Shown here in pieces: positions 1 to 5,200 of a stretch of DNA of 7,614 nucleotides. Source of the stretch: Actinomycetales bacterium (GTDB taxonomy: Bacteria > Actinomycetota > Actinomycetes > Actinomycetales > Microbacteriaceae); NCBI GenBank assembly GCA_015655255.1, contig JAATFJ010000221.1, positions 1 through 7,614 of the forward strand, read 5' to 3'. A program made the translations under genes and the position numbers. The notes under the pieces were generated by a model that ran no database searches, was not told the origin of the DNA, and saw only the letters and a program-made list of their open reading frames with translations. Every line of letters begins with the position of its first letter. Positions within the stretch are counted from its first letter, which is position 1.

Positions 1-558
1 ATCGCCGTCTCGCTCACCAAGATCAACAACGACCTGCGCTGGATGGGATCGGGCCCCAACACGGGTCTCGGCGAACTGCACATCCCCGACCTCCAGCCGG
101 GCTCCTCGATCATGCCGGGCAAGGTCAACCCCGTCATCCCCGAGGCGACGCTCATGGTGTGCGCGCGCGTCATCGGCAACGATGCGACCGTCGCCTGGGC
201 CGGTGCATCCGGAGCGTTCGAGCTCAACGTCGCAATCCCCGTCATGGGAACCGCCCTCCTCGAGTCGATCCGCTTACTCGCGAACGCCTCCCGCGTCCTC
301 GCCGATAAAGCCGTCGACGGCCTGGAGGCCGACACGGAGCGCGCCGCCGCCTTCGCGGGCATGAGCCCCTCGATCGTCACGCCGCTCAACAAGGTCATCG
401 GCTATGAGGCCGCGGCGAAGATCGCCAAGTACGCCGTGGCGAAGGGCATCACGGTGCGCGACGCCGTGATCGACCTCGGATACGTCGAGCGCGGCGAGAT
501 CACCGAAGAGGTCCTGGACTCCAAGCTCGACCTCCTGTCGATGACGCACGCGGGCTGA
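1..558 (+). CDS. fumC: Class II fumarate hydratase (fumarase C), C-terminal part
   Basis: Cytosolic TCA-cycle enzyme that interconverts fumarate and L-malate without an iron-sulfur cluster and works as a homotetramer. The reading frame is open from base 1, so the gene enters the window already in progress. About 185 codons are present, and by comparison with the usual 460-475 residues roughly the first 280 are missing. The superfamily signature [11 protein letters not shown] is encoded at 100-132; this mobile loop carries the catalytic serine plus the substrate-contacting Lys and Asn. The C-terminal domain runs SPSIVTPLN...[13 protein letters not shown]...[10 protein letters not shown] and closely resembles actinobacterial fumarases as I remember them. 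The [13 protein letters not shown] context favours fumarase over aspartase or argininosuccinate lyase. The stop is TGA at 556-558, followed at once by a hairpin terminator. No truncation is visible other than the window edge. Confidence 0.97.
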   Translation: MAVSLTKINNDLRWMGSGPNTGLGELHIPDLQPGSSIMPGKVNPVIPEATLMVCARVIGNDATVAWAGASGAFELNVAIPVMGTALLESIRLLANASRVLADKAVDGLEADTERAAAFAGMSPSIVTPLNKVIGYEAAAKIAKYAVAKGITVRDAVIDLGYVERGEITEEVLDSKLDLLSMTHAG

Positions 559-560
559 GC

Positions 561-580
561 CCCGCGGCGGATGCCGCGGG
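561..580 (+). terminator. Hairpin terminator after fumC
   Basis: A perfect 8-bp stem (CCCGCGGC at 561-568 with GCCGCGGG at 573-580) closes a 4-nt GGAT loop and starts two bases after the fumC stop. No T-tract follows; the next bases are ACCCCC. This is the U-less hairpin form common in high-GC actinobacteria. Position and perfection make it the likely end of the fumC transcript, although a role as a 3'-exonuclease barrier cannot be excluded. Confidence 0.65.
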
Positions 581-605
581 ACCCCCGCGCACCCCCGCCG
601 ACTCT

Positions 606-681
606 GTTTGCATGAGAAAAAGTCGAATGCATGAGCAGATGAGCGTGTTCGGTCATGCAAACGGGAAATCTCCATGCAAAC
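606..681. repeat. Palindromic four-motif repeat, copy A
   Basis: Four TGCATG/CATGCA motifs have TGCA centres at 610.5, 629.5, 657.5 and 676.5. The first two point one way and the last two the other, giving spacings of 19, 28 and 19 bp and exact dyad symmetry about 643.5. The outer arms pair over 9 bp (GTTTGCATG at 606-614 with CATGCAAAC at 673-681). The inner arms pair over 7 bp (TGCATGA at 628-634 with TCATGCA at 653-659). The block matches copy B (1756-1830) in the same orientation, with no gaps, at 58 of 75 positions. It lies between the fumC terminator and the 3' end of the minus-strand AbiEi/DUF559-like gene. It could be a multi-site operator, an end of a mobile or REP-like element, or a structured terminator. 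Confidence 0.85.
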
Positions 682-823
682 CCGGGGGCTGCGCACGATG
701 AGCGGCCGCTGCGGGGAAGAGAACCAATTGTGCGGGTAGCGATGCGTTGCGAAGAGACGGATCCCGACGCGTGGACACGCGCGGCGGGGACCGCTCAGTG
801 ATGCACGGCAGCAGGTCGCTCGT
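682..823. other. Spacer between repeat copy A and the AbiEi-like gene's 3' end
   Basis: I see no convincing gene in these 142 bases. A short GC-rich palindrome lies at 768-781 (CGCGTG, GA, CACGCG); as a 5-bp hairpin with a 4-nt loop it could act as a weak terminator for the leftward gene whose TAA stop is at 824-826. The rest shows no clear promoter or repeat. Confidence 0.4.
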
Positions 824-1651
824 TTACGCGCGGGCGCGCGCCAGTGCCGCGCGAATCGCGAGCAGCACGATATCCCACTCGTGCAGGATCATCGCATAGT
901 CGAATCGCAACGTCTCGTACCCGAGCAGGGAAGCCATAGCGTCGCGGTGCAGATCCCGATGCCGCTGGCGCGCACCCTCGTGGTTCCCTTTCCCATCGGC
1001 TTCCAGGATGATCCGCTCCTCGATGACCAAGTCCACCCGTCCCACACCATCGATGACCACTTGGACACGCACAGCGATTCCCGCGAGATGGAGCCGCAGC
1101 CGAACGATTGACTCCAGGCCGCTCTCTGCATCCGGACGGGCGAGATCCACCAGCCACCGCGCGTAGGAGGGAAGGGCGGCACGGACATTCGCACGTCCCG
1201 CAGCACTGATCGAGCGTGTGTTCCACGCCGATTCAAACGCGGCGAAGAAGAACTCCGCGCCATGCCGCACGTAAGCATGCACAAGCGCAATGTCGACGGG
1301 GGCAAGACCCAAGGACATTCGTCCCGGCGTGAAGTGCGAGACACAGGAACAGTCGAGATGGTGCACCCGTCCGCCCAGCCCCATCCAAACGTGCAACTCC
1401 GTCGCGTTCGTCATCGTCCAGATCCCCCGCGCGGTCAGGGCTGCCCCTCCGGTCAACGCCCCACCGTGATCGGCCGCTTGCACGATCAGCGGATTCGCAT
1501 CCTGCGCCGCGAAGACGCCTTGCCGCACCTGTAGAACGCGTCCGGCGCGGATCGCCGCACGGACTGCCGATCGGGAACAGCCGAACGCCTTCAACTGCGT
1601 GCCGCGCGCGATCCCATCGAGATGGGCAAGAACGAAAACCGGGTCACTCAT
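824..1651 (-). CDS. AbiEi-type winged-helix protein with C-terminal DUF559/PD-(D/E)XK nuclease-like domain
   Basis: A 275-residue protein with two recognisable parts. Residues about 5-75 (GIARGTQLKAFGCSRSAVRAAIRAGRVLQVRQGVFA and following) have the pattern of the AbiEi antitoxin-like winged-helix DNA-binding domain. Residues about 175-255 resemble the DUF559 branch of PD-(D/E)XK nucleases: ESGLES (E176/E180), GRVDLVI with D207, then ILEADGK with E217 and D219, then an Arg/His-rich helix and LGYETLRFDY. The putative metal-binding acidic residues are therefore present, although activity is unproven. Such fusions occur as stand-alone genes in many actinobacteria, and their function is unknown to me. 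No AbiEii-type nucleotidyltransferase toxin lies beside it, so it is not a classical type IV toxin-antitoxin pair. The start is ATG at 1649-1651 with a weak GAGG held in a leader hairpin; the stop is TAA. Codon use looks less GC-biased than in the neighbours, suggesting transfer. It is bracketed by repeat copies A and B. Confidence 0.85.
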   Translation of the reverse strand: MSDPVFVLAHLDGIARGTQLKAFGCSRSAVRAAIRAGRVLQVRQGVFAAQDANPLIVQAADHGGALTGGAALTARGIWTMTNATELHVWMGLGGRVHHLDCSCVSHFTPGRMSLGLAPVDIALVHAYVRHGAEFFFAAFESAWNTRSISAAGRANVRAALPSYARWLVDLARPDAESGLESIVRLRLHLAGIAVRVQVVIDGVGRVDLVIEERIILEADGKGNHEGARQRHRDLHRDAMASLLGYETLRFDYAMILHEWDIVLLAIRAALARARA

Positions 1652-1662
1652 TCTGTCATCGT

Positions 1663-1677
1663 GCGCCTCACAGGCGC
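1663..1677 (-). promoter_or_regulatory. Leader hairpin overlapping the ribosome-binding site of the AbiEi-like gene
   Basis: A 6-bp perfect stem (GCGCCT at 1663-1668 with AGGCGC at 1672-1677) has a 3-nt loop. Read on the minus strand it gives GCGCCT-GTG-AGGCGC and ends 11 nt before the ATG. The only Shine-Dalgarno-like string, GAGG, spans the loop and the 3' arm, so the hairpin could reduce translation initiation. This is inferred from sequence alone. Confidence 0.4.
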
Positions 1678-1754
1678 TCGCGCGGGCACGCTCACACTGT
1701 TTGGGGATGGATTTCCCGAAAGTCGCAGATGTGCAGAACGGCTATCGCCCGCCG

Positions 1755-1830
1755 TTTTGCATGAGGAGAGCCCGAGTGCATGAGCCGATGAGCGGGATCG
1801 ACCATGCAAGGGAGAATTCCTCATGCAAAC
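1755..1830. repeat. Palindromic four-motif repeat, copy B
   Basis: This is the second copy of the block at 606-681, in the same orientation. Its four TGCA centres are at 1759.5, 1778.5, 1806.5 and 1825.5, again 19-28-19 bp apart and symmetric about 1792.5. The outer arms form a perfect 12-bp inverted repeat (TTTGCATGAGGA at 1756-1767 with TCCTCATGCAAA at 1818-1829). The inner pair is TGCATG at 1777-1782 with CATGCA at 1803-1808. All 17 differences from copy A lie outside the TGCATG cores. It sits about 105 bp upstream of the AbiEi-like start codon and 66 bp past the phoH stop, so it could serve as an operator for the former, a terminator for the latter, or a repeat-element end. Confidence 0.85.
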
Positions 1831-1895
1831 GGTGGGGAGGAAGGAATGCCGAGGCTCAGCAGTACCGGGGTCCCGTCAACGTCCGGGCGCGATCG

Positions 1896-3254
1896 TCAGC
1901 TGAGCTCCCAGCCCTCCAGGAGATCGGTGACGAGGGCGGCGATGGCGGAGCGCTCGGAACGGGTGAGAGTGACATGGCCGAAGAGATCGTGGCCCTTGAG
2001 GGTCTCGATCACGGAGGCGATGCCGTCGTGACGACCGACGCGGAGGTTGTCGCGCTGACCGACGTCGTGGGTGAGGACGACGCGCGAGTTCTGCCCCATG
2101 CGGCTGAGCACCGTAAGCAGGACGTTGCGCTCAAGGGACTGCGCCTCGTCGACGATCACGAAGGCATCGTGCAGCGAACGGCCGCGGATGTGCGTGAGCG
2201 GCAGTACCTCGAGGAGCCCGCGCTCGACGACCTCGTCCATGACATTGCCAGAGACGACGGAACCGAGGGTGTCGAAGACCGCCTGCCCCCACGGCCCCAT
2301 TTTCTCGTTCTGATCGCCGGGGAGGTAGCCGAGCTCCTGCCCACCCACGGCGAACAGCGGCCGGAAGACGATGATCTTCTTCTGCTGCTGCCGCTCCAGC
2401 ACCGCCTCCAGCCCCGCGCACAGCGCGAGCGCCGACTTGCCGGTGCCCGCACGACCGCCGAGCGAGACGATGCCCACCTCGGGATCGAGGAGGAGATCGA
2501 TCGCGATGCGCTGCTCCGCGGAGCGGCCGTGCATGCCGAAGACCTCGCGGTCCCCGCGCACGAGTCGGTACTCGCCGTCTCCGGTCACGCGGCCGAGAGC
2601 CGAGCCCCGCTCGGAGTGGATGATGAGCCCCGTGTTCACAGGGAGCCCGCGCGCATCCTCGCTCACTCCGACCTCGCTCTCGTAGAGGTCGCTCATCTCA
2701 TCGCCGGAGAGGTCGAGCGTGGAGATGCCCGTCCATCCGGAGTCCACGGCCTGCTCCGCGAGGTACTCCTCGGCCCGCAGCCCGAGCGACGCCGCCTTGA
2801 CGCGCATGGGCAGATCCTTGGACACGATCGTGACGTCCTGCCCGTCTTGCGCGAGGTGCGCCGCGATGGCGAGGATACGGCTGTCGTTGTCGCCCAGCCG
2901 GATACCGCTCGGCAGCACCGAGGCGTCGGTGTTGTTGAGCTCCACGCGGAGCGTGCCGCCCTCGCCGATGGGAACAGGGAAGTCGAGGCGGCCGTGCTCG
3001 ATGCGCAGTTCGTCGAGGTGCCGGAGAGCCTGTCGGGCGAAGTACCCGATCTCGGGGTCGTTCCTCTTTCCCTCGAGCTCCGTGATGACGACCACGGGGA
3101 GAACGATGGAATGCTCAGCGAAACGGAAGAACGCCTGCGGATCACTCAGCAGGACGGAGGTGTCCAGCACATAGGTGCGGAGATCCTGATCCGGTTCTGC
3201 TGCGGCCTGGCGCGTGTTCTTCCGACTGTGCTGATGCGCTGTACGTGTGGTCAC
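1896..3254 (-). CDS. phoH2: PIN-domain PhoH2-type RNase/ATPase
   Basis: A 452-residue cytosolic protein joining an N-terminal PIN ribonuclease domain to a C-terminal PhoH P-loop ATPase. Mycobacterial PhoH2 proteins of this architecture unwind and cleave RNA in an ATP-dependent way. PIN domain, about residues 27-165: acidic residues D31 (YVLDTSVLL), E59 (ITELEGKR), D122/D124 (LGDNDSR) and D147 ([10 protein letters not shown]). PhoH domain, about 240-450: Walker A GRAGTGKS at 267-274, the family string [18 protein letters not shown] at 297-314, Walker B FVIVDEAQ at 365-372, and a TRSERS arginine motif at 431-436. All expected catalytic residues are present. The start is GTG (3252-3254 on the plus strand), preceded by a good GGGAG at 6-nt spacing; the stop is TGA. 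A hairpin and an array of CGAGTCG motifs lie just upstream. Length and domain order are normal for the family. Confidence 0.95.
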   Translation of the reverse strand: MTTRTAHQHSRKNTRQAAAEPDQDLRTYVLDTSVLLSDPQAFFRFAEHSIVLPVVVITELEGKRNDPEIGYFARQALRHLDELRIEHGRLDFPVPIGEGGTLRVELNNTDASVLPSGIRLGDNDSRILAIAAHLAQDGQDVTIVSKDLPMRVKAASLGLRAEEYLAEQAVDSGWTGISTLDLSGDEMSDLYESEVGVSEDARGLPVNTGLIIHSERGSALGRVTGDGEYRLVRGDREVFGMHGRSAEQRIAIDLLLDPEVGIVSLGGRAGTGKSALALCAGLEAVLERQQQKKIIVFRPLFAVGGQELGYLPGDQNEKMGPWGQAVFDTLGSVVSGNVMDEVVERGLLEVLPLTHIRGRSLHDAFVIVDEAQSLERNVLLTVLSRMGQNSRVVLTHDVGQRDNLRVGRHDGIASVIETLKGHDLFGHVTLTRSERSAIAALVTDLLEGWELS

Positions 3255-3384
3255 GACCCACTCCCGACCCGGGATGCTTCCCGGCTAAACGACGAGTCGA
3301 CCAGGGCCACGAGTCGCGATCCGAACGGCCGACTCGACCGGGCACCGTGCCCGATGCCTCGAAGGTACGACGCGCCACAGACAT
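3255..3384 (-). promoter_or_regulatory. phoH upstream control region (hairpin, CGAGTCG motifs, palindrome)
   Basis: The GGGAG ribosome-binding site is at 3261-3265 (minus strand). Just beyond it is a 6-bp hairpin, CCGGGA at 3269-3274 with TCCCGG at 3279-3284, around a 4-nt loop. Farther upstream, CGAGTCG occurs at 3293-3299 and 3310-3316 and in inverted form at 3330-3336. Next comes a 7+1+7 palindrome, CGGGCAC-c-GTGCCCG, at 3339-3353. No -10/-35 pair stands out. The clustering 40-100 bp before the start fits an operator region, but this is inference. Confidence 0.35.
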
Positions 3385-3385
3385 T

Positions 3386-3410
3386 CGGCGGCTCCGACAC
3401 ACCGCCGCCG
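3386..3410 (-). terminator. Possible terminator between uppS and phoH
   Basis: A 7-bp GC stem (CGGCGGC at 3386-3392 with GCCGCCG at 3404-3410) and an 11-nt loop lie about 57 nt past the uppS stop, reading leftward. There is no T-tract, and the long loop weakens the case. Together with the roughly 210-bp gap it suggests that uppS and phoH are separate transcription units. Confidence 0.35.
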
Positions 3411-3466
3411 TGTTACGCGCCGGTGAACTTCTCGTGCCCCGCGCTGTGCGCCAGCAGGACGCGCCC

Positions 3467-4249
3467 TCAGCGACCGAAGCGGCGGTCTCGATCGGCGAAG
3501 TCGCGAATGGCGCGGAGGAAGTCGACCTCGCGGAGATCCGGGCCCAGCGCCTCCACGAAATAGAACTCGCTGTGCGCGCTCTGCCACAGCAGGAAGTCGC
3601 TGAGTCGCTGCTCACCGCTCGTGCGGATGACGAGGTCGGGGTCAGGCTGGCCGCCCGTGTAGAGGTGCTCCCCGATCATCTCCGGCGTCAGGTGACCGGC
3701 GAGGTCTTCCAGGGTGCCGCCCGACGCGTTGTGCTCGACGATGATGCTGCGCACGGCATCGACGATCTCATTGCGTCCGCCATAACCCACGGCGAGGTTG
3801 ACGTGCATGCCGTGGTGCTCCGCCGTGCGCGTCTCGGCGGCCGCAAGGACACGGGCGAGCTCGGCGGGGAGGATGTCGGCGCGGCCGACGTGCTGCACGC
3901 GCCAGTCCTGCTCATGGGAGAGGGAGTCGGCGAGTTCGGCGATGATCTCGATGAGATCGGCGATCTCCTGCGAGTCGCGCTTGCGGAGGTTGTCGGAGGA
4001 GAGCAGGTAGAGCGAGACGACGCCCACCCCGAGCCCATCGCACCAGCCGAGGAACTCACGCATCTTCGCGGCGCCGGCGCGGTGACCCTCCGCGGCCGTC
4101 GTGTAGCCGAGCTGGCGCGCCCACCGACGGTTCCCGTCGATCATCATCGCCACATGTGAGGGAACGGTCGCCGGGTCGATCTGACGACGTAGCCGCCGCC
4201 CATAGAGGCGATACAGCGGTCCCCGGCCCTCACTGTCGCGCACGTTCAC
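3467..4249 (-). CDS. uppS: Cis-isoprenyl diphosphate synthase (UPP synthase family, Z-FPP-synthase-like)
   Basis: A 260-residue cis-prenyltransferase that condenses isopentenyl diphosphate onto an allylic diphosphate, supplying lipid carriers for cell-envelope synthesis. HVAMMIDGNRRWAR (residues 32-45) holds the catalytic Asp38 and the diphosphate-binding loop. DPDLVIRTSGEQRLSDFLLWQ (203-223) is the second family signature; NLAVGYGGRNEI (151-162) is also typical. Two features point to the short-chain subclass exemplified by M. tuberculosis Rv1086 (Z,E-farnesyl diphosphate) rather than undecaprenyl synthase: DGNRRWAR instead of DGNGRWA, and YLLSSDNL (81-88), which puts Leu82 where E. coli UppS has Ala69. 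The GTG start at 4247-4249 has no well-spaced Shine-Dalgarno, and a TAGCGT -10 lies 6 nt upstream, so the mRNA is probably leaderless. A hemolysin III gene is divergent from it, as in M. tuberculosis. The gene symbol is the family name; product chain length is inferred. Confidence 0.93.
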   Translation of the reverse strand: MNVRDSEGRGPLYRLYGRRLRRQIDPATVPSHVAMMIDGNRRWARQLGYTTAAEGHRAGAAKMREFLGWCDGLGVGVVSLYLLSSDNLRKRDSQEIADLIEIIAELADSLSHEQDWRVQHVGRADILPAELARVLAAAETRTAEHHGMHVNLAVGYGGRNEIVDAVRSIIVEHNASGGTLEDLAGHLTPEMIGEHLYTGGQPDPDLVIRTSGEQRLSDFLLWQSAHSEFYFVEALGPDLREVDFLRAIRDFADRDRRFGR

Positions 4250-4255
4250 GTGCCT

Positions 4256-4261
4256 ACGCTA
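4256..4261 (-). promoter_or_regulatory. -10 element of a probable leaderless uppS promoter
   Basis: On the minus strand TAGCGT (actinobacterial TANNNT form) is followed by six bases (AGGCAC) and then the GTG start, so transcription should begin at or next to the start codon. No convincing -35 was found. The AGG between them is too close to GTG to be a normal Shine-Dalgarno. Confidence 0.5.
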
Positions 4262-4270
4262 TCGCGCATC

Positions 4271-4289
4271 CCCGTGCGAAGCGCACGGG
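4271..4289. promoter_or_regulatory. 8-bp perfect palindrome between uppS and trhA
   Basis: CCCGTGCG at 4271-4278 and CGCACGGG at 4282-4289 are perfect inverted repeats around AAG. On the minus strand this covers the expected -35 region of the uppS promoter, and on the plus strand it lies about 40 bp upstream of the trhA -10. It would be upstream of both predicted transcription starts, so an operator is more likely than a terminator. The regulator is unknown. Confidence 0.35.
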
Positions 4290-4327
4290 ACGATACACAT
4301 GTGCCGTCGGCGGCATGCGCCCCCGCT

Positions 4328-4333
4328 TAGAGT
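4328..4333 (+). promoter_or_regulatory. -10 element of a probable leaderless trhA promoter
   Basis: TAGAGT fits TANNNT and lies exactly six bases (GAAGGG) before the GTG start at 4340. This is the same geometry as the divergent uppS promoter. The GAAGGGG run abuts the start codon and is too close for standard ribosome binding, which favours a leaderless message. Confidence 0.5.
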
Positions 4334-4339
4334 GAAGGG

Positions 4340-5074
4340 GTGAGCACACCCGCCCCGGAAACGCCCGAGCTTCCTCAGCTGCCGTTGCTCGACGCGGCCG
4401 CGGCGGACGCGCACGTCGAGATCAAGCCCACCTGGCGCGGCTGGATCCACGCCGCGACCTTCCCCGTGGCGATCGCCGCGGGCATCGTGCTCATCACCCT
4501 CGCCCAAGGCACGCCAGCGAAGTGGGCGGCCGCGGTCTTCATGGCCAGCTCGCTGCTGCTCTTCGGGAACTCGGCCCTCTACCACCGGTTCAACTGGGGC
4601 CCGAAGACGAAGATCGTCCTCAAGCGCATCGACCATGCGAATATCCTCCTGCTCATCGCAGGAACGTACACGCCCCTCGCCGTGCTCGCCCTAGAGCCGC
4701 AGAAGGGGCTCCTCCTTCTTGTGCTCGTATGGAGCGGAGCGATCCTCGACATCCTCTTCCGGGTGTTCTGGATCAATGCGCCGCGCTGGCTCTATGTCGC
4801 CCTCTACCTTCTGCTGGGTTGGGCCGCGATGATGTACATCGTCGACCTCGTGTTCGCGAACGTCGCCATGATGGTGCTCGTCTGCGTCGGCGGTCTGCTG
4901 TACACGGCGGGCGCCATCGTCTACGCGCTCAAGAAGCCGAACCCCTGGCCGGGCCATTTCGGCTTCCATGAGATCTTCCACGTCTGCACCGTGCTCGCCT
5001 TCCTCTGTCATTGGGCCGCGTGCCTGCTCATCTCGCTCGCCCCGCATGCGCCGTCCCTCGGGCTTCCCGGCTGA
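4340..5074 (+). CDS. trhA: Hemolysin III / TrhA family seven-helix membrane protein
   Basis: A 244-residue integral membrane protein of the PAQR/hemolysin III superfamily. Family members are linked to membrane-lipid homeostasis and are predicted metal-dependent hydrolases; haemolytic activity is not implied. About seven hydrophobic segments follow a soluble, Pro/Ala-rich N-terminus (residues 1-33). The conserved metal-site residues are present: SALYHR with S78 and H82, DHANILLLIAGTYTP with D98/H99, and HFGFHEIFH...CHW with H206, H210, H214 and H224. The GTG start is chosen because a TAGAGT -10 sits 6 nt upstream and because the N-terminus leads directly into the first membrane helix. The stop is TGA at 5072-5074. 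It is divergent from the cis-prenyltransferase gene across a 90-bp shared promoter region, a pairing also known from M. tuberculosis Rv1085c/Rv1086. The specific substrate cannot be told from sequence. Confidence 0.92.
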   Translation: MSTPAPETPELPQLPLLDAAAADAHVEIKPTWRGWIHAATFPVAIAAGIVLITLAQGTPAKWAAAVFMASSLLLFGNSALYHRFNWGPKTKIVLKRIDHANILLLIAGTYTPLAVLALEPQKGLLLLVLVWSGAILDILFRVFWINAPRWLYVALYLLLGWAAMMYIVDLVFANVAMMVLVCVGGLLYTAGAIVYALKKPNPWPGHFGFHEIFHVCTVLAFLCHWAACLLISLAPHAPSLGLPG

Positions 5075-5125
5075 GACGCACACCCGCAGCTTTCCCGCGG
5101 TGGATCGGCAATCTTTCGTAACACG

Positions 5126-5192
5126 ATGTCACCGTTCGACATGACAACCACTACCGTCGAAGGTATCCCGTCTTCTTCTCCCCCTTCGGAGG
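5126..5192 (+). promoter_or_regulatory. metQ promoter, possible operator and strong ribosome-binding site
   Basis: A candidate promoter is ATGACA (-35, 5141-5146), a 17-bp spacer, then TATCCC (-10, 5164-5169); the -10 is poor. A 17-bp dyad ATGTC-N7-GACAT at 5126-5142 overlaps the -35 and could be a repressor site. GGAGG at 5188-5192 lies 8 nt before ATG 5201 and fixes the metQ start. Transcription from this promoter would leave a leader of about 25 nt, too short for a SAM riboswitch, and I see no S-box-like folding in the 126 bp after trhA. Confidence 0.4.
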
Positions 5193-5200
5193 TCCCTTCC

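Noticed and set aside
606..1830. CRISPR array
   Set aside because: Only two repeat copies more than 1 kb apart, with a gene rather than spacers between them.
595..1845. Insertion sequence with target-site duplication around the AbiEi-like gene
   Set aside because: No transposase is encoded and no direct duplication is visible just outside 606 and 1830; the flanking repeats are in direct orientation and only 77% identical. A repeat-element relationship is kept as a hypothesis, not a call.
559..1895. Complete type IV AbiE toxin-antitoxin pair
   Set aside because: No nucleotidyltransferase-like toxin gene lies on either strand next to the AbiEi-like gene; the remaining space is non-coding.
1599..3563. 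654-codon open frame on the plus strand across the phoH region
   Set aside because: It is the antisense shadow of phoH2. Its Arg/Glu/Asp/Val-rich translation has no recognisable domain, whereas the minus strand encodes intact PIN and PhoH motifs.
3245..4159. 304-codon plus-strand frame opposite uppS
   Set aside because: Antisense shadow of the cis-prenyltransferase gene, a product of high third-position GC; no domain and no plausible ribosome-binding site.
5081..5103. Terminator after trhA
   Set aside because: Only a bulged 6-bp pairing around a 9-nt loop (CACCCGC with GCGGTG) can be drawn; too weak to call.
5126..5200. Upstream ATG at 5126 as the metQ start
   Set aside because: It would put 25 residues before the lipoprotein signal peptide. 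ATG 5201 has GGAGG at 8-nt spacing and starts directly with the signal peptide.
5075..5200. SAM riboswitch upstream of the methionine transporter
   Set aside because: The gap is only 126 bp, lacks recognisable riboswitch helices, and the candidate promoter leaves a leader of about 25 nt.
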